Shown here one piece after another: positions 25,210 to 33,356 of a DNA stretch of 64,000 nt. Source of the DNA: Halorhabdus sp. BNX81 (GTDB lineage Archaea > Halobacteriota > Halobacteria > Halobacteriales > Haloarculaceae); contig NZ_CP107254.1 in NCBI RefSeq assembly GCF_029229925.1, forward strand, positions 992,001 to 1,056,000. The letters are read 5' to 3'. The notes under the pieces are model-generated. The model ran no database searches and had not been told where the DNA came from. It saw nothing but the letters and a program-made list of their open reading frames with translations. Position 1 is the stretch's first letter; every line of letters begins with the position of its first letter. The position numbers and the translations under genes are program-made.

Positions 25210-25738
25210 CTAGCCGGAGGCTCCAGTCCCCCGAGCGGATCCGCAACAGCCCAATCGTTGTCACCACAATACCGAGCAGGAAGATCGGTCCAACGATCAT
25301 GATGCCCCAGCCGAGCCCCGCATCGTGGGCCAGCATCGCGTAACACTCCCCCTGGTATTCGATCGGCGTTCGCATGATGGCGTCTGTCACGTACTCGAAA
25401 TCCGGAGCCGACTGCACCGAATAATAGCTCCCATCGGCTTCCAGCGTACTCTTGAAGATGTCCTGCCCGGTCGCCGAAAGGTTCGAATACGTCGTGTTGT
25501 TGCCGAAGCTCATCCAGTCCTCACAGTCCCCAAGTTCATACGAATACTGTGCGGCACGGAACGTGTACCATGCTGCGGCGAGAAACAGGAGCACACCGAC
25601 GGCGACAGCCGCGATCCCTGTCTTGGCTTTGCGTGCCGTTTGAATGGGATTGCGAGCCCGAGACAGGAGGCCCACCCCGGCAAGGACCGCAAGCCCGGCA
25701 GCGCCCAGACATATATACGTCAGTGTGAACGATGGCAT
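25205..25738 (-). CDS. Membrane protein of unknown function
   Basis: A 177-residue protein with two N-terminal helices (TYICLGAAGLAVLAGVGLL and GIAAVAVGVLLFLAAAWYTF), an exported loop of about 80 residues with two Cys that could pair, several Asn-x-Thr/Ser sequons, and a C-terminal helix (GIMIVGPIFLLGIVVTTIGLL). I do not recognise the family. The ATG at 25738 is chosen because TTATAC lies 25-30 bases before it, which fits a leaderless transcript; the longer frame has no support. The gene has lower GC than its cytochrome cluster neighbours, so it may be a later insertion between the operon and the next conserved gene. Confidence 0.6.
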   Translation of the reverse strand: MPSFTLTYICLGAAGLAVLAGVGLLSRARNPIQTARKAKTGIAAVAVGVLLFLAAAWYTFRAAQYSYELGDCEDWMSFGNNTTYSNLSATGQDIFKSTLEADGSYYSVQSAPDFEYVTDAIMRTPIEYQGECYAMLAHDAGLGWGIMIVGPIFLLGIVVTTIGLLRIRSGDWSLRLV

Positions 25739-25762
25739 GAAAACTGAACGACACCAACTCGG

Positions 25763-25768
25763 TATAAG
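25763..25768 (-). promoter_or_regulatory. TATA box
   Basis: TTATAC on the minus strand lies 25-30 bases before the ATG at 25738 and supports that start. Confidence 0.55.
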
Positions 25769-25818
25769 TTTTCTGTCTGACGAATCGTCGTCGAGAAAAA
25801 TCGACACCCGCTACCGGA

Positions 25819-26256
25819 TCAGATGACTGCGTTCCAGGCCGGCGCGACGACGAAGAACAGGCTCTGGTAGCCGACGTATCCGAGCATCAACAGCGACGCG
25901 GTGATCGCGCCTTTCGGCCGGTCGAGGTCGACCTCGCGGCGGGCTTCGGCCTTACGTGCCTCGAATTCGAAGAAGTCCGTCAGGAAGAGTCCGAGCACAA
26001 GCACCGTGGTGACGAACCCGCCGTGATGGTGTAGCGTCAGGTAGTAAAACGACGCCAGGATGAGCAGGACGTTCGAGACGACGTGGGGCAGGAATCGCGA
26101 CACTGCATCGGCTCCGCCACTCGCCGCCTGGCTGACGTGACGTCTGTGGGCTAGTATTCGCGTGACCATGTTGACGACAGCCAGCACCAGCAAAAGATAC
26201 ACAACGTTGTTCCCAAGGAGTGTGTCCAGTGGCCCGAACAGCGAAACGGATACCAT
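25819..26256 (-). CDS. Haloarchaeal membrane protein (DUF7313-like)
   Basis: A 145-residue protein with four helices (including YLLLVLAVVNMVTRIL, VVSNVLLILASFYYL, FVTTVLVLGLFLTDFF and ASLLMLGYVGYQSLFFVV). A Tyr-x-x-Leu-Thr-Leu-His-His-His segment lies between the second and third helices. Three histidines in a row next to a membrane helix could bind a metal or heme. Position beside the cytochrome b-type cluster, on the opposite strand, matches what I recall of DUF7313. I chose the ATG at 26256 over a GTG four codons upstream because it leaves only a short polar N-terminus. No experimental function is known to me. Confidence 0.62.
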   Translation of the reverse strand: MVSVSLFGPLDTLLGNNVVYLLLVLAVVNMVTRILAHRRHVSQAASGGADAVSRFLPHVVSNVLLILASFYYLTLHHHGGFVTTVLVLGLFLTDFFEFEARKAEARREVDLDRPKGAITASLLMLGYVGYQSLFFVVAPAWNAVI

Positions 26257-26427
26257 GGTTGAGCCCACGTGCGGTGTTCATTAGAGTGTTTTCAAACCGG
26301 TACTCTTGCCGGCAAGTCGAGTGACCGCTCCCGTGAACCGTTCGACTTTCACTGGAACTGAACACGACGAACGCTCTCTAGCCGCTATCAGGACATGATT
26401 GTCTTGACGCCTTCGGCAAGTGGCTGC

Positions 26428-27204
26428 TCAGGTACGATCACGATCGATGTCGAACGGCGGGTCACTTTCCGGGAGCGACACCACAGAAAGCGTCTCGCCC
26501 CGGACGAGCGAGAGCCGATCCGACGGCCCGACCCGACCGTAGGTCCGATCGTCAACCAGGAGCGACACTGGTGCTTCGTCGCGCTTGATCGACATTGACA
26601 GGGCAGGGCCGCTGTCGGGGAGCGATAGCGTCCAGTGATCTTTGGTCGTCGAGAACATGCCGACTGGCACGGCAGCGAGGATCTCAGCAGCCGGATCGAG
26701 GACCGGGCCGCCCACGCGACGGGCATAGCCACGACTCCCTGTCGGTGTCGCGATCACGACGCCGTCGGCCCGGAACGTGGCGACGGATTCGGCGGGCGTC
26801 GAGAGCGAATACTCCGAGATGTGGGCCGGTTCGCTGGTCACCAGCATCACGTCAGCCAGGGCCGTCTCGACGTGTGCATCGTTGACGTACACATCGAGCG
26901 TTGTGATTTCCCGGATGGCGTAGTTTCCGTCACGAACCCGTTCGATGGCGGACTGGAGGGTGTCTGCAGGAACGCCGCCGAGTCCGCCGTCGACTGCCAC
27001 CGGGAGGACTGGTATCGAACACCCTCGCTGGGCGAGTTTGAGGATCGGTGTCTCGCCCACGGCAATCACCGCCGTCGCGTGCTCGTCGATCTCGGTGGGT
27101 GTCCCCGGCACCACCTGGACCCCGACCGATCTGACGAGTTCAGCGACCACGCCGGCGTCGTCGCCGACGACGGCGACTGGCCCGTCTCGCAGGTCCTCGC
27201 TCAT
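26428..27204 (-). CDS. NAD kinase-like protein with altered nucleotide motif
   Basis: A 258-residue protein of the ATP-NAD kinase fold. The second half is well conserved: DGVVIATPTGSRGYA corresponds to the NAD-binding motif of NAD kinases, followed by a glycine-rich GGPVLDP. The first motif, normally GGDGTxL with the metal-binding Asp, is replaced by AVGETPILKLA, so ATP or phosphate-donor binding is doubtful. I start at 27204 because the longer frame only adds residues without similarity. It lies between the DUF7313-like gene and halocyanin 2. It may be a non-catalytic NAD(P)-binding paralogue, or use a different phosphoryl donor. The haloarchaeal orthodox NAD kinase must be elsewhere. Confidence 0.72.
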   Translation of the reverse strand: MSEDLRDGPVAVVGDDAGVVAELVRSVGVQVVPGTPTEIDEHATAVIAVGETPILKLAQRGCSIPVLPVAVDGGLGGVPADTLQSAIERVRDGNYAIREITTLDVYVNDAHVETALADVMLVTSEPAHISEYSLSTPAESVATFRADGVVIATPTGSRGYARRVGGPVLDPAAEILAAVPVGMFSTTKDHWTLSLPDSGPALSMSIKRDEAPVSLLVDDRTYGRVGPSDRLSLVRGETLSVVSLPESDPPFDIDRDRT

Positions 27205-27457
27205 CACACGAACTGTCGCCGGTCGGGGGCAAAAACCCTCCGCACCAGGGTGATCTCCCCGTTGGCCGTTCTCTGGAGAGTACACCGTCTCCCGAAGCGA
27301 CGGGCGAATTTGGATACGCTGGTTGTCGAGTGCTGGGTCTCGAGAAACTGAGCGGCGATGTCTCGGGGTTGTGGATGTCTCCCCTCTGGAGCCACGCAGA
27401 CCGCTCGAAGCTCCCCGATTCGACCGGGCGCCAACCGGAGACTATTGTTGGGGCCAA

Positions 27458-27466
27458 CATATATAC
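27458..27466 (+). promoter_or_regulatory. TATA box of halocyanin 2
   Basis: CATATATAC is centred about 29 bases before the ATG at 27491 and supports a leaderless, separately transcribed halocyanin 2. Confidence 0.7.
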
Positions 27467-27490
27467 TACCGGTGGGACCAAACTGTCGCT

Positions 27491-28120
27491 ATGACCGACG
27501 ATAGTGTCGAATTCTCGCGTCGGGCGCTTCTTCGTGCCAGTGGAACGGCCGCCGGCGGGGCGGCGGCCATCGGCGCGGTCGGCTCCGCCGCGGCCCAGGA
27601 GAGTGGCGGCGGTCAGGTCGATTATGGCGGGTGGTTCTCGGACGTGAGTAATTTCTCGTCGACAGTCGACCGCCGTGGCGAGGACGAAATCACGGTCGAG
27701 GTTGGTGTCGAAGCCAACCAGGGCTACTACGGGTTTGGCCCGGCGGCCGTGTGGGTCGACCCGGACACGACCGTCACCTGGGAGTGGACTGGTCGGGGGA
27801 ATGCCCACAACGTCGTCGCCGACGACGATTCGTTCTCCTCGGGGTCGGCCGTTGCCGAGGCGGGTACCACGTACGAACGGACGTTCTCCGAGGCCGGCAT
27901 CCACAAGTACTACTGCAGCCCTCACGAACTGAACGGTATGAAAGGGGCGATCGTCGTCGGTGACGACGTGCCGACTGTCGAGGTCGAAGGTCCGAGCGGC
28001 CCGGTCGTGCCCGAAAGTGCGAAGCTGTTCGGCGTGACGTCCGGATTTGTGATGACTGCCGTGTTGGGCCTGGTGTACTTCTTCATGAAGTACGGCGGCG
28101 ATTACGGGGACGTCGAGTGA
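27491..28120 (+). CDS. hcp: Halocyanin 2 (membrane-anchored blue copper protein)
   Basis: A 209-residue blue copper protein with a Tat signal (SRRALLRASG), a cupredoxin domain (copper ligands His106, Cys142, His145, Met150) and a C-terminal helix (FGVTSGFVMTAVLGLVYFFM). Residues 44-160 match halocyanin 1 almost perfectly, even at silent codon positions, while signal peptide and tail differ. That indicates a recent copy or gene conversion. It has its own promoter, so the two carriers may be expressed under different conditions and link the same quinol-oxidising complex to different oxidases. It is the last gene of the respiratory region. Confidence 0.92.
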   Translation: MTDDSVEFSRRALLRASGTAAGGAAAIGAVGSAAAQESGGGQVDYGGWFSDVSNFSSTVDRRGEDEITVEVGVEANQGYYGFGPAAVWVDPDTTVTWEWTGRGNAHNVVADDDSFSSGSAVAEAGTTYERTFSEAGIHKYYCSPHELNGMKGAIVVGDDVPTVEVEGPSGPVVPESAKLFGVTSGFVMTAVLGLVYFFMKYGGDYGDVE

Positions 28121-28414
28121 CGGCACGAACTGTCAGTCACCGTCACCGACGCCTCCCGCGGGTCGTTTTGTGCGGTCGTCTTCGATCCACCCTTTCGGTT
28201 TACTTTTTCGTATGTTGATATTTCGTCTGTCGAAGTGAAATCTCCCCGATGGCGAGCAGATGACACATAGCTAAGAACCTCCTCGGGTGTTATCATCTTC
28301 AATAACTTGCCAGGAAGCTTTATGCCGTGATAGGGCGAATGTTTGGTAAGCGCCGTCCGTTCAGCGGATCCCGACCAGCCCGCCCGGTGACGGCGACATA
28401 CAAACTGATAATCC

Positions 28415-28792
28415 ATGAAGCTCAAACCATTCCTGTTCGACGACGAATCGGGCGTCTCACCAGTCATTGGGGTGATCCTGATGGTCGCCATCACGGTTAT
28501 CCTGGCGGCTGTCATCGCGACGTTCGTCCTCGGCCTGGGCGAACAGATCAGTGACACGTCACCGCAAGCGAGTTTCGAGTTGCAAGATGATGGCAATACC
28601 CTCGTTCACGCTGGTGGCCAAGAATTGCCGGGTGAGGGGACTTTGACTTGGACGGCCACCAAAAACGGGTCCCTCGCGAACAGCCAAGGACCATATAGCG
28701 CTGGCGATCCGGTTGTTGATGGTGGGACATACGGAAAACTCACCTGGAGCAACGGCGATACGTCTGCAATCCTCTACGACGGTACCAACTAA
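28415..28792 (+). CDS. pilA: Type IV pilin 1
   Basis: A 125-residue archaeal type IV pilin. The N-terminus LFDDESGVSPVIGVILMVA contains the prepilin peptidase recognition site and the start of the hydrophobic assembly helix, which runs to about residue 45. The rest is a short, polar, beta-rich head. Such proteins are cleaved by PibD and polymerise into adhesion pili. The first 145 or so bases are nearly identical to those of the next gene, but the heads are unrelated, as if heads were exchanged behind a fixed assembly helix. The next pilin follows after 24 bases. No TATA box at the leaderless position is clear, so a 5' leader is possible. Confidence 0.88.
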   Translation: MKLKPFLFDDESGVSPVIGVILMVAITVILAAVIATFVLGLGEQISDTSPQASFELQDDGNTLVHAGGQELPGEGTLTWTATKNGSLANSQGPYSAGDPVVDGGTYGKLTWSNGDTSAILYDGTN

Positions 28793-28816
28793 CGACTCGC
28801 AAAAGACGATCAAACC

Positions 28817-29323
28817 ATGAAGCTCAAACCATTCCTGTTCGACGACGAATCGGGCGTCTCACCAGTCATCGGGGTAATCCTGATGGTCGCCATCACGGTC
28901 ATCCTGGCGGCTGTCATCGCGACGTTCGTCCTCGGTCTGGGTGAACAGATCAGCGAGACATCCCCGAGTGCGACGATTTCAGTCGAGTGGGACGGTCAAA
29001 CGAATCCCGCTACGGATCCGGTGTTGACCCTCTCTCACGAGGGTGGACAGGCAGTCGATCCATCGAATGTGGAGTTCAGTGGAGCTTTGTCCGATATTAA
29101 CACTTCCGCATGGTCAGGTAGTGCTTGGGCCAGTGGCGGAGACATCTCTGCCGGCGATACGATGACAATTGGATTTGATAGCAATCTTGACGTTGATATT
29201 TCAGAGACTGGTGGTGGCGAAGTCTCGGAGGGTGACACCCTCACGGTGACGTGGAACAAAGAAGATACGTCGGCCATCCTCAAGTCGACCGAGGCTCCGC
29301 AGGCCTACGATAGTAACGCCTAA
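28817..29323 (+). CDS. pilA: Type IV pilin 2
   Basis: A 168-residue pilin with the same N-terminal 45-50 residues as pilin 1, down to most silent positions, and a different, larger head of about 115 residues rich in Ser, Gly, Asp and Thr. Haloarchaea often encode several pilins that share the conserved assembly helix but present different surfaces. It follows pilin 1 by 24 bases on the same strand and is presumably in the same mRNA. No pilus motor genes are present nearby, so assembly must use components elsewhere. The end has no terminator hairpin that I can see. Confidence 0.88.
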   Translation: MKLKPFLFDDESGVSPVIGVILMVAITVILAAVIATFVLGLGEQISETSPSATISVEWDGQTNPATDPVLTLSHEGGQAVDPSNVEFSGALSDINTSAWSGSAWASGGDISAGDTMTIGFDSNLDVDISETGGGEVSEGDTLTVTWNKEDTSAILKSTEAPQAYDSNA

Positions 29324-29505
29324 TTTCACACCGCCGCTGTTTGCGGTCGGATTCTGTCCGGTGCACGTTCGTTTCGCTCGTGTCTGGGCTTTCTCGCTCC
29401 TAACTTTCTTGTGGAATCAAGATCACTTTTCTGCGAGCGTAAGTCGCCGGCCTGGAAGCCATCGATTTCGGTACTCATATTATTGTCACCACGAACCACA
29501 CACCA

Positions 29506-30669
29506 ATGGCAGAGCACTCCGACGATCCCGGGACGTTTGGCGACTACGGCGGTCGCCACGTGCCCGAACCGCTGCTGGAACCGCTTGCTCACCTCGCCGC
29601 CGCGTTCGAGGAGGTCGCGCTCAGCGACGACTTTCAGGACGAGTTTCGCGCGCATCTCCAACACTTCGCCGGGCGACCGACGCCGCTGTATCACGCCAAA
29701 CGATTATCCGAGGCCTACGGCGCTGAGATCTACCTCAAGCGTGAGGACCTCCTCCACGGCGGCGCACACAAGCTGAACAACACGCTCGGGCAGGCGCTGC
29801 TGGCGAAGAAGGCCGGCAAGGACCGACTGATCGCCGAGACTGGAGCCGGGCAACACGGCACCGCGACGGCGATGGTCGGCGCAATGCTTGATCTCGACAC
29901 GGAAGTCTACATGGGTGAGAAGGACGTCGCCCGCCAGCGGATGAACGTCTTCCGGATGCGACTGATGGGCGCGGAGGTCAAGGAGGTCTCCCGCGGCGGG
30001 AAAGGGTTGGCCGACGCCGTCGACGCAGCGCTTGAGGACTTCGCGGAGAACGTTGAGGATACCCACTATCTCGTCGGTTCGGTCGTCGGTCCCGATCCGT
30101 TCCCGCGGATGGTTCGGGAGTTCCAGTCAGTCATCGGCGAGGAGGCACGCGAGCAGATGCAAGCGCAGATCGGCGGGTTGCCCGACGCCGCAGTCGCCTG
30201 TGTCGGCGGCGGGTCGAACGCGATCGGGCTGTTCGACGCGTTCCGTGACGACGACGTGGCCTTTTACGGTGCGGAGGGCGGCGGTGAAGGTGCTGACTCG
30301 AACCGACACGCCGCGCCCCTGGCCGATGGGGAAGACGATGTGCTCCACGGAATGAAGACCCGTGTCATCGACGAGGAGACGGAGGTCCACTCCGTTTCGG
30401 CCGGACTGGACTACCCGGGCGTCGGTCCTGAGCACGCGATGTTCAAGGCTGTGGGGCGGTGTGACTACCGGGGTATCACTGACGATGAAGCCCTGGAAGC
30501 CTTCCGGGAGCTGAGCATGTTTGAGGGGATCATTCCGGCGCTGGAGACGAGCCACGGACTTGCCCTGGCGAAACAGATCGCCGACGAGCACGACACGATC
30601 CTGGTCAATTTGAGTGGCCGCGGCGACAAGGACATGGAGACTGCCGCCGAGCACTTCGATCTGAGCTAA
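29506..30669 (+). CDS. trpB: Tryptophan synthase beta subunit (TrpB), isolated
   Basis: A 387-residue PLP enzyme that joins indole and serine to make tryptophan. The PLP lysine is Lys89 in HGGAHKLNNT, the phosphate-binding loop is in CVGGGSNAIG, and the substrate loop is in ETGAGQHGTATA. It belongs to the classical TrpB1 branch by these motifs. Here it stands alone; haloarchaea usually keep trpC, trpB and trpA together. Either the rest of the pathway is elsewhere or this is an extra copy. CATATTAT is about 26 bases before the ATG, so the mRNA is probably leaderless. Confidence 0.93.
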   Translation: MAEHSDDPGTFGDYGGRHVPEPLLEPLAHLAAAFEEVALSDDFQDEFRAHLQHFAGRPTPLYHAKRLSEAYGAEIYLKREDLLHGGAHKLNNTLGQALLAKKAGKDRLIAETGAGQHGTATAMVGAMLDLDTEVYMGEKDVARQRMNVFRMRLMGAEVKEVSRGGKGLADAVDAALEDFAENVEDTHYLVGSVVGPDPFPRMVREFQSVIGEEAREQMQAQIGGLPDAAVACVGGGSNAIGLFDAFRDDDVAFYGAEGGGEGADSNRHAAPLADGEDDVLHGMKTRVIDEETEVHSVSAGLDYPGVGPEHAMFKAVGRCDYRGITDDEALEAFRELSMFEGIIPALETSHGLALAKQIADEHDTILVNLSGRGDKDMETAAEHFDLS

Positions 30670-30740
30670 CGCGGCCGGTCATCGTACCGAGAGCTCCCCG
30701 TTGGGAGAAGATCTATACTTTGATGGGTGAAATTTGACCC

Positions 30741-30989
30741 ATGGTTACGCCGACTGGAACGGATCTCTGGCGGATCGTCGTCTCGACGATCGGGTTTGCA
30801 CTCGTCCTGTTCGTTCCTGCAATGGTTCTGAAGGAAATGTACCTGGCGCCGGTTAGTCCGCTGGCCAAAGTTGGGATCCAGCTCGGAATCCTCCTCAGTG
30901 CTATTTTCCTTGCAATCTTCGTGGTGCGGTCAGACGATATCCCTTGGCCAGGCGACGAGGAGGGCATGACAGGTCGATCAGTACGGTAA
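30741..30989 (+). CDS. Small two-helix membrane protein
   Basis: An 82-residue protein with helices IVVSTIGFALVLFVPAMVL and VGIQLGILLSAIFLAIFVV separated by a short loop, and a polar, acidic tail. No family is recognised. TCTATACTT lies about 26 bases before the ATG, which supports transcription and this start. It follows trpB by 71 bases but has its own promoter. Function unknown. Confidence 0.6.
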   Translation: MVTPTGTDLWRIVVSTIGFALVLFVPAMVLKEMYLAPVSPLAKVGIQLGILLSAIFLAIFVVRSDDIPWPGDEEGMTGRSVR

Positions 30990-31219
30990 CGTGTGTCCGT
31001 TCTGAGCTATGATTACATCGATTCCGCGCCTCCTGGAGTGATTTTGTGACTGTGGTACGTCACCGAAACCGTGAATTGCAACCAGAACGGATCGCTTTCG
31101 ACTCTTGCTAGGGGAAGCGACTCATACCAATTCCACGTCGGGTACACCGATGACGCATCGGGCCTTTTGACAGTATTCTGACGTCGGGATATATGCTTAC
31201 AGCCCACGAGAGCCTTGGC

Positions 31220-31429
31220 ATGAGTCTGAAAGACACTGCTGATACGCCATGGACTAGCTGGGCGATCATGGTGATTGGGGCGATTCTTGGTGCTGTCACC
31301 ACGGCGGCCGCACTTTACTTCCTCTTTCAGCTGGATCTTCCGCGGGTGCTTGCCGTCGCCGTTGGGTTGCTGTTCGTCGGACTCGGCGTCGGTCGGTTTT
31401 ACGTCGTCGCCAAGCACGAACTACGCTGA
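31220..31429 (+). CDS. Small two-helix membrane protein
   Basis: A 69-residue protein with two helices (AIMVIGAILGAVTTAAALYFL and VLAVAVGLLFVGLGVGRFYVV) between short charged ends. The ATG at 31220 is preferred to one nine codons upstream because GATATATGC lies about 28 bases before it, the leaderless position. No family is recognised. The 230 bases between the previous gene and this one hold no other gene that I can support. Confidence 0.6.
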   Translation: MSLKDTADTPWTSWAIMVIGAILGAVTTAAALYFLFQLDLPRVLAVAVGLLFVGLGVGRFYVVAKHELR

Positions 31430-31517
31430 AGGGGCGGACACGTGTGTTCGATGTCCGTCGATTACGGTCGGTCCACCGTTGCGGTGGCTTCTTACACATT
31501 GCAATCGAATCCTCGCT

Positions 31518-32678
31518 ATGCTCGAAGACACGAACGTCGTCCTGGGTGTGACGGGGTCGATCGCGGCGGTCAAGACCGTCGAGTTGGCCCACGAACTCCG
31601 CCGACGCGGGGCGACGGTTCGGGCGGTCATGACCGGGTCGGCGACGAACATCATTCATCCCTGGGCGGTCGAGTTGGCGACCGATGGCGAGGTCGTCACC
31701 GAGATCGGGGGCAGCGTCGAGCACGTCACCTTCTTCGGCGAGGATCCGTGGGGTGACGTGCTCCTGATCGCACCATCGACGGCCAATACTGTCGGGAAGA
31801 TTGCGAGCGCAATTGACGACACGCCGGTGACCACCTGCGCGACGACAGCGTTGGGTGCCGGCATTCCGGTCGTCATCGCACCCGCGATGCACGAGCCGAT
31901 GTACGATCATCCGGGTGTCCTTGAGGCGATCGAGCGACTCGAATCGTGGGGCGTCTCCTTCGCTGACCCACGGATCGAGGAATCGAAAGCCAAGATCGCC
32001 AGCGAGGAATCGATTGTTTTGGAGACGGCCCGGGCGGCCGGCGAGCGGCCCCTGGAAGGGAAGGAGGTCGTCGTCACCAGCGGCGCGACGACGGAGTCGA
32101 TCGACGCGATTCGAACGCTGTCGAACCGCGCCTCGGGGACGACTGGCCGGGCGATCGCGAAAGCCTGCTACGTCCGCGGGGCCGATGTGACACTCCTTCA
32201 CGACGGGCCGAATGTGCCCTATGCCACAGTCGAATCAGTCGAGAGCGCGGCGGAGATGGTGGCGGCTGCCGAGGAGCATGCGCCGGCGGCGGACGCGCTC
32301 GTCTCTGCGGCCGCGATCGGTGACTACACCGTCGAGCAGCGGGCGGGGAAGATCACGTCGGGACAGGACGATCTCACACTCGATCTGAAACCGACACCGA
32401 AGCTCCTCGATCGGGTTCGAAAGCGCGCGCCGGACCTGCCGATGGTCGGGTTCAAACTGGAGGCTGACGCCGACGACGAATCGCTGACCTCGGCAGCGCG
32501 CGATCTGCTGTCGCGGGTCGATCTGTCGTTTGTGGTCGCTAACGATGCGGGGGCCGCTGGTGGGGCAGAGACGCGGGCATTGCTCGTCCGGCCGGAGACG
32601 ACTGAGGAGTTCCAGGGGTCGAAAGCGTCACTCGGTGGGCGGATCGCCGAGGAACTCGCAGTCGAACTTCCGGAATAA
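31518..32678 (+). CDS. coaBC: Bifunctional phosphopantothenoylcysteine synthetase/decarboxylase
   Basis: A 386-residue enzyme for two steps of coenzyme A synthesis. The N-terminal flavoprotein domain (CoaC, about residues 1-180) starts with LGVTGSIAAVKT and contains the PAMHEPM motif. The C-terminal domain (CoaB) opens with VVVTSGATTE and carries SAAAIGDY and a later substrate Lys in TPKLLD. CoaB joins cysteine to 4'-phosphopantothenate, and CoaC decarboxylates the product. In archaea the pantothenate precursor is made by a distinct route, but these two steps are conserved. The ATG at 31518 gives the normal N-terminus; the longer frame is not supported. Convergent with the antiporter operon. 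Confidence 0.93.
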   Translation: MLEDTNVVLGVTGSIAAVKTVELAHELRRRGATVRAVMTGSATNIIHPWAVELATDGEVVTEIGGSVEHVTFFGEDPWGDVLLIAPSTANTVGKIASAIDDTPVTTCATTALGAGIPVVIAPAMHEPMYDHPGVLEAIERLESWGVSFADPRIEESKAKIASEESIVLETARAAGERPLEGKEVVVTSGATTESIDAIRTLSNRASGTTGRAIAKACYVRGADVTLLHDGPNVPYATVESVESAAEMVAAAEEHAPAADALVSAAAIGDYTVEQRAGKITSGQDDLTLDLKPTPKLLDRVRKRAPDLPMVGFKLEADADDESLTSAARDLLSRVDLSFVVANDAGAAGGAETRALLVRPETTEEFQGSKASLGGRIAEELAVELPE

Positions 32679-32709
32679 CCGTCGCCAGGCTGATCGTCGC
32701 CAGCCTGCG

Positions 32710-33069
32710 TCAGTCTGTTTCTCCCTGTTCGTCACCGTCGTCCGGCACTGGCCAGGAGACACCCTCGACGAACGGGACGCCGATCTTCTGGGCCGACCGG
32801 GAGATCATGTGTGCGCCGGTCGGGGCCGTCAGAAACAGGAAGACGATCCCGACAAGCGAGATCAGCCCCGCTCCGCGTGGGCCAAAGTAGACGAACCCGG
32901 CGAGAAACAGCGAGGCAGCGCCGAGTGTCGTCGCCTTGCTCGTCGCGTGCAACCGGTTGTACACGTTGGGGAGCCGGAGCAGGCCGATCGTCCCGATGAG
33001 GAGGAAAAACGTCCCTGTCACGACCAGTACGCCGACGACGACGGCCTGCAGTGTCTGGAGCAGCGTCAT
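32710..33069 (-). CDS. mnhG: Na+/H+ antiporter subunit MnhG
   Basis: A 119-residue membrane subunit with three helices, beginning VVVGVLVVTGTFFLLIGTIG. The segment LPNVYNRLHATSKATTLG is the family's signature. It is the seventh and last gene of the Mnh (Mrp) antiporter operon and overlaps mnhF by four bases. The multi-subunit antiporter exports Na+ in exchange for protons, essential for keeping internal sodium low in a salt-in-strategy cell. A moderately acidic C-terminal tail is typical for halophiles. Confidence 0.92.
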   Translation of the reverse strand: MTLLQTLQAVVVGVLVVTGTFFLLIGTIGLLRLPNVYNRLHATSKATTLGAASLFLAGFVYFGPRGAGLISLVGIVFLFLTAPTGAHMISRSAQKIGVPFVEGVSWPVPDDGDEQGETD

Positions 33070-33356
33070 TGGATGATGTCCCCCTCTGTGATGAAGCGAG
33101 CGACAGTGATCGTGCTGATGAACCCGATGATGGCGAGTACCAGCCCGACAGTGATGAACAGCCCCGTATCGGTCGTGAGCGCGAACAGGATCGCGATGGC
33201 GACGACGTTCGTCCCGATCGTATCCAGGGCGACGACGCGGTCCGGGACGGTCGGCCCGCGGATGACGCGGTAGGCTGCCAAGAGGGTCACTGCGCTCGCG
33301 ATGATCAGGGCTGCATCGAGCACTGTGGCGAGCAACGCCGGGAATTCACTTGCCAT
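33066..33356 (-). CDS. mnhF: Na+/H+ antiporter subunit MnhF
   Basis: A 96-residue subunit with three helices. The conserved YRVIRGPTVPDRVVALD lies between the first two, as in all MnhF proteins. I chose the ATG at 33356 (MASEFPAL), which overlaps mnhE by 11 bases; a start nine codons earlier is possible but would lengthen the overlap. MnhF is an integral component required for complex assembly. Confidence 0.92.
   Translation of the reverse strand: MASEFPALLATVLDAALIIASAVTLLAAYRVIRGPTVPDRVVALDTIGTNVVAIAILFALTTDTGLFITVGLVLAIIGFISTITVARFITEGDIIQ

Noticed and set aside
30670-30710. Rho-independent-like hairpin CTCCC/GGGAG after trpB
   Set aside because: Short stem and no T-run follows, so there is not enough to call a terminator.
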